Of a DNA stretch of 64,000 bases, positions 62,431 to 64,000 are shown in pieces (the first letter of the stretch is position 1; each line of letters opens with the position of its first letter). The DNA lies in assembly GCA_965214495.1 (NCBI GenBank), contig OZ243958.1, positions 124,001-188,000 of the forward strand. The letters run 5' to 3'. Under the pieces are notes generated by a model. That model searched no databases. It had not been told where the DNA came from and worked only from the letters and a program-made list of their open reading frames with translations. Origin of the DNA: JANQOH01 sp965214495. GTDB taxonomy: Bacteria > Pseudomonadota > Alphaproteobacteria > UBA7887. A program made the translations under genes and the position numbers.

Positions 62431-63030
62431 TCAGCGCCGAAGCCGTTCCGCCAGGCGACGTACTTCGGCTTCCACGATGGTTCTGACCATGTCGGGCAGG
62501 TTGGCGTCCAGCCATTCACGCAGCATCGGCTTGATCAAATCGGCGGTGAACTGCTCGACGGTGCGTCCGCCCGCCGCTCCAGGTTCTGGCGGCAGCGCGG
62601 CGACCGCTCCCAGTCCGGTCAGCGCATTGACGGAGGCTGCTTCGGCTTCCTCCGATACCAGCTTGTCCAGGGCCGGTTCGGATACCAGTCCGTCCAGCGC
62701 CGGCGGAATCTCGGTCCGGTCCGGTAGTTCGGGTTCCAAGGGCGGTTCGGCATACGCGGCGTCCGGAGCATCGTCCGCCGATGGCCCGTTGACTGACGCC
62801 AGGACGTCGGGCGGGGGAGGCGGAGGTTCCGGCAGGCCGTCGATGTCGGGGGCGGCGGGTGGCGCGACCGCGGAAACGACCCCCGCCGGGTCGGGGGTGA
62901 GCCCTTCTCCCGCCTCGCCGCCGTCCGAAATGATCTTGCGGATCGACGACAGGATCTCCTCCATCGAGGCGTCCTGCTCGCCATCCCGGTCGGTTACGGC
63001 CATGGTTTCGTTTCCGCTGTCCGTGACCAT
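62431..63030 (-). CDS. popZ: PopZ-like polar organising protein (DUF2497)
   Basis: A 199-aa acidic protein. EQDASMEEILSSIRKIISDGG is the conserved N-terminal helix that recruits partners. A Pro/Glu/Asp-rich disordered middle follows. The C-terminus (ADLIKPMLREWLDANLPDMVRTIVEAEVRRLAERL) forms the oligomerising helices. PopZ anchors ParB/centromere at the pole. Start is 63030 or the internal MAVTDRDG. It starts where the tolC-family gene stops. Confidence 0.88.
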   Translation of the reverse strand: MVTDSGNETMAVTDRDGEQDASMEEILSSIRKIISDGGEAGEGLTPDPAGVVSAVAPPAAPDIDGLPEPPPPPPDVLASVNGPSADDAPDAAYAEPPLEPELPDRTEIPPALDGLVSEPALDKLVSEEAEAASVNALTGLGAVAALPPEPGAAGGRTVEQFTADLIKPMLREWLDANLPDMVRTIVEAEVRRLAERLRR

Positions 63031-64000
63031 CTAGTAGCCGAACCCGAACCACTTGCCGCGCACGGCGTCGAAATGCGCGGTGGGATCGTAGAGTTCGACC
63101 GGCAGCCCCAGTTCGCGCGCCGTCATGCGGCCCATTACGGCCAGCAGCCGGAAGGTGGCCATCGCCGCGTCGGCGTCGGCACGCACCAGATTCACTCGCG
63201 CCGCGAACAGTTCCTGTTCGGCGTCGAGCACGTCGAGCACGGTGCGCGCGCCCACGGCGGCTTCCTGTGCCACGCCTTCGAGTGCGATGCCGTTGGCTTC
63301 GACCGATGCCCGGAACGCGCTAACCCGCGCCCGCGCGGTCTGAAGCCGCTCCCAGCTCTGGGCCACCGATTCGCGCACCCCGCGGCGCGCCGAGTCGAGT
63401 TCGCGCCGGCGCTGTACCGCCACTTCGCGCAGTTCGCGGACCCGGACATATTCGGCGCCGGACTGATAGAGCGGGACCGATAGGTTGGCGACGATTTCCG
63501 CGGAATCGGATCGCGAGGTGAACGAGTTCGGTTGCCAACTCCGTCCCGCCGTCACGTCCAGCGTCACCCGCGGCAGCAGGCGCGCCCCGGCGGCGCTGAT
63601 GTCGAACAGCGCCGCACGTTCGAGCCGCGCGGCGCGCGCCACTGCCGGGTTGCGCTCAAGGCCGAGTTCAAACGCCGCCGGCGCCGTCTCGGGCACCGAG
63701 AACATCGTCATCGCCGGAAAATCGAGCAGACCGGGAGCGACGCCCATCAGGTTCTCGTAAGTCGCGCGCGAAACTTCGAGATTGCCTCTGGCCTCGATAC
63801 GCGCGGCGCGGGCGTCCGCAACCCGTGCCTCGGCTTGCGAAACGTCGGTCCGGGTAACTTCGCCGACCTGGAAGCGGTCGCGTGTCGCCTGCAACTGCCG
63901 CTCCAGCACCTGCTCGTTGCTGACGTTGAGGTCGACGACCGATTGGTCGCGGACGACGGTGACGTAAACCGATGCAGCGTCGGCGAGCACCCTCTGTTCG
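63031..64000 (-). CDS. tolC: TolC-family outer-membrane channel protein, partial
   Basis: The C-terminal 320 or so residues of a TolC-type efflux/secretion channel; the N-terminus lies beyond the right edge. QAEARVADARAARIEARGNL and the symmetrical second half (RRREAxxARRGVRESVAQSWERLQTARA) are long alternating helices of the periplasmic tunnel, with beta-strand segments PLYQSGAEYVRVRE between. It ends KWFGFGY. Order tolC-popZ-valS is characteristic of alphaproteobacteria. Confidence 0.9.
   Translation of the reverse strand, partial: EQRVLADAASVYVTVVRDQSVVDLNVSNEQVLERQLQATRDRFQVGEVTRTDVSQAEARVADARAARIEARGNLEVSRATYENLMGVAPGLLDFPAMTMFSVPETAPAAFELGLERNPAVARAARLERAALFDISAAGARLLPRVTLDVTAGRSWQPNSFTSRSDSAEIVANLSVPLYQSGAEYVRVRELREVAVQRRRELDSARRGVRESVAQSWERLQTARARVSAFRASVEANGIALEGVAQEAAVGARTVLDVLDAEQELFAARVNLVRADADAAMATFRLLAVMGRMTARELGLPVELYDPTAHFDAVRGKWFGFGY

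Overview
The window is a GC-rich, gene-dense stretch of what looks like an alphaproteobacterial chromosome, probably near Rhodospirillales in gene content. This rests on recognised gene neighbourhoods: tolC - popZ(DUF2497) - valS, divergent mutM / ubiE-ubiB, lgt - NDUFAF7 - pgeF, ubiK(BMFP) - YbjN - proC - bolA, and a mlaA-mlaC pair. No replication origin, CRISPR array or intact prophage was seen. Two tRNA genes are present, Asn(GTT) and Arg(CCG).

Layout. 0.2-6 kb: a TauD-type dioxygenase, tRNA-Asn and a complete branched-chain-amino-acid-type ABC importer (livK-H-M-G-F). 6-12.4 kb: an accessory patch holding a FitA/VapB antitoxin with a decayed PIN toxin, a SWIM-SNF2 helicase, a broken HigBA-like pair, and a two-gene cassette of a 67-aa protein and a 428-aa YaaA/DUF6884-like protein. 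12.5-25.8 kb: housekeeping and metabolism, including SMP-30, Hsp20, enoyl-CoA hydratase, mutM, ubiE, ubiB, PPK2, epoxide-hydrolase-like, sodium:solute symporter, secB and TfoX-N genes. 25.8-29.1 kb: a zinc metallohydrolase of the quinoprotein-relay (SoxH-like) type with three tandem SoxYZ-fusion carriers. 29-34 kb: DUF169, lepA, msrA, DUF6460 and an HD-domain gene.

34-42.4 kb is the most unusual segment. A 2,143-aa Calx-beta autotransporter-like surface protein contains six tandem 127-128-aa units, four of them nearly identical at DNA level. A run of 14 cytosines lies just upstream of its start. Decayed ISAs1-type transposase remnants in opposite orientation flank the segment, and 185-bp tandem repeats sit on its right side. 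The layout suggests a phase- and length-variable surface protein on a mobile or rearranging segment.

42.4-64 kb: a Gfo/Idh/MocA oxidoreductase with a DapA-family lyase, the bolA-proC-YbjN-ubiK group, lgt-NDUFAF7-pgeF-lipoprotein, tRNA-Arg, mlaA-mlaC, a complete urea-type ABC importer (urtABCDE), an Flp pilin, an HSL-type esterase, an IS1595 fragment in a repeat-rich gap, valS, a divergent uracil-DNA-glycosylase-like gene, popZ, and a tolC-family gene running off the right edge.

All assignments come from reading motifs and gene order; no database search was possible. Starts were chosen from Shine-Dalgarno-like sequence, family N-termini and stop/start overlaps.
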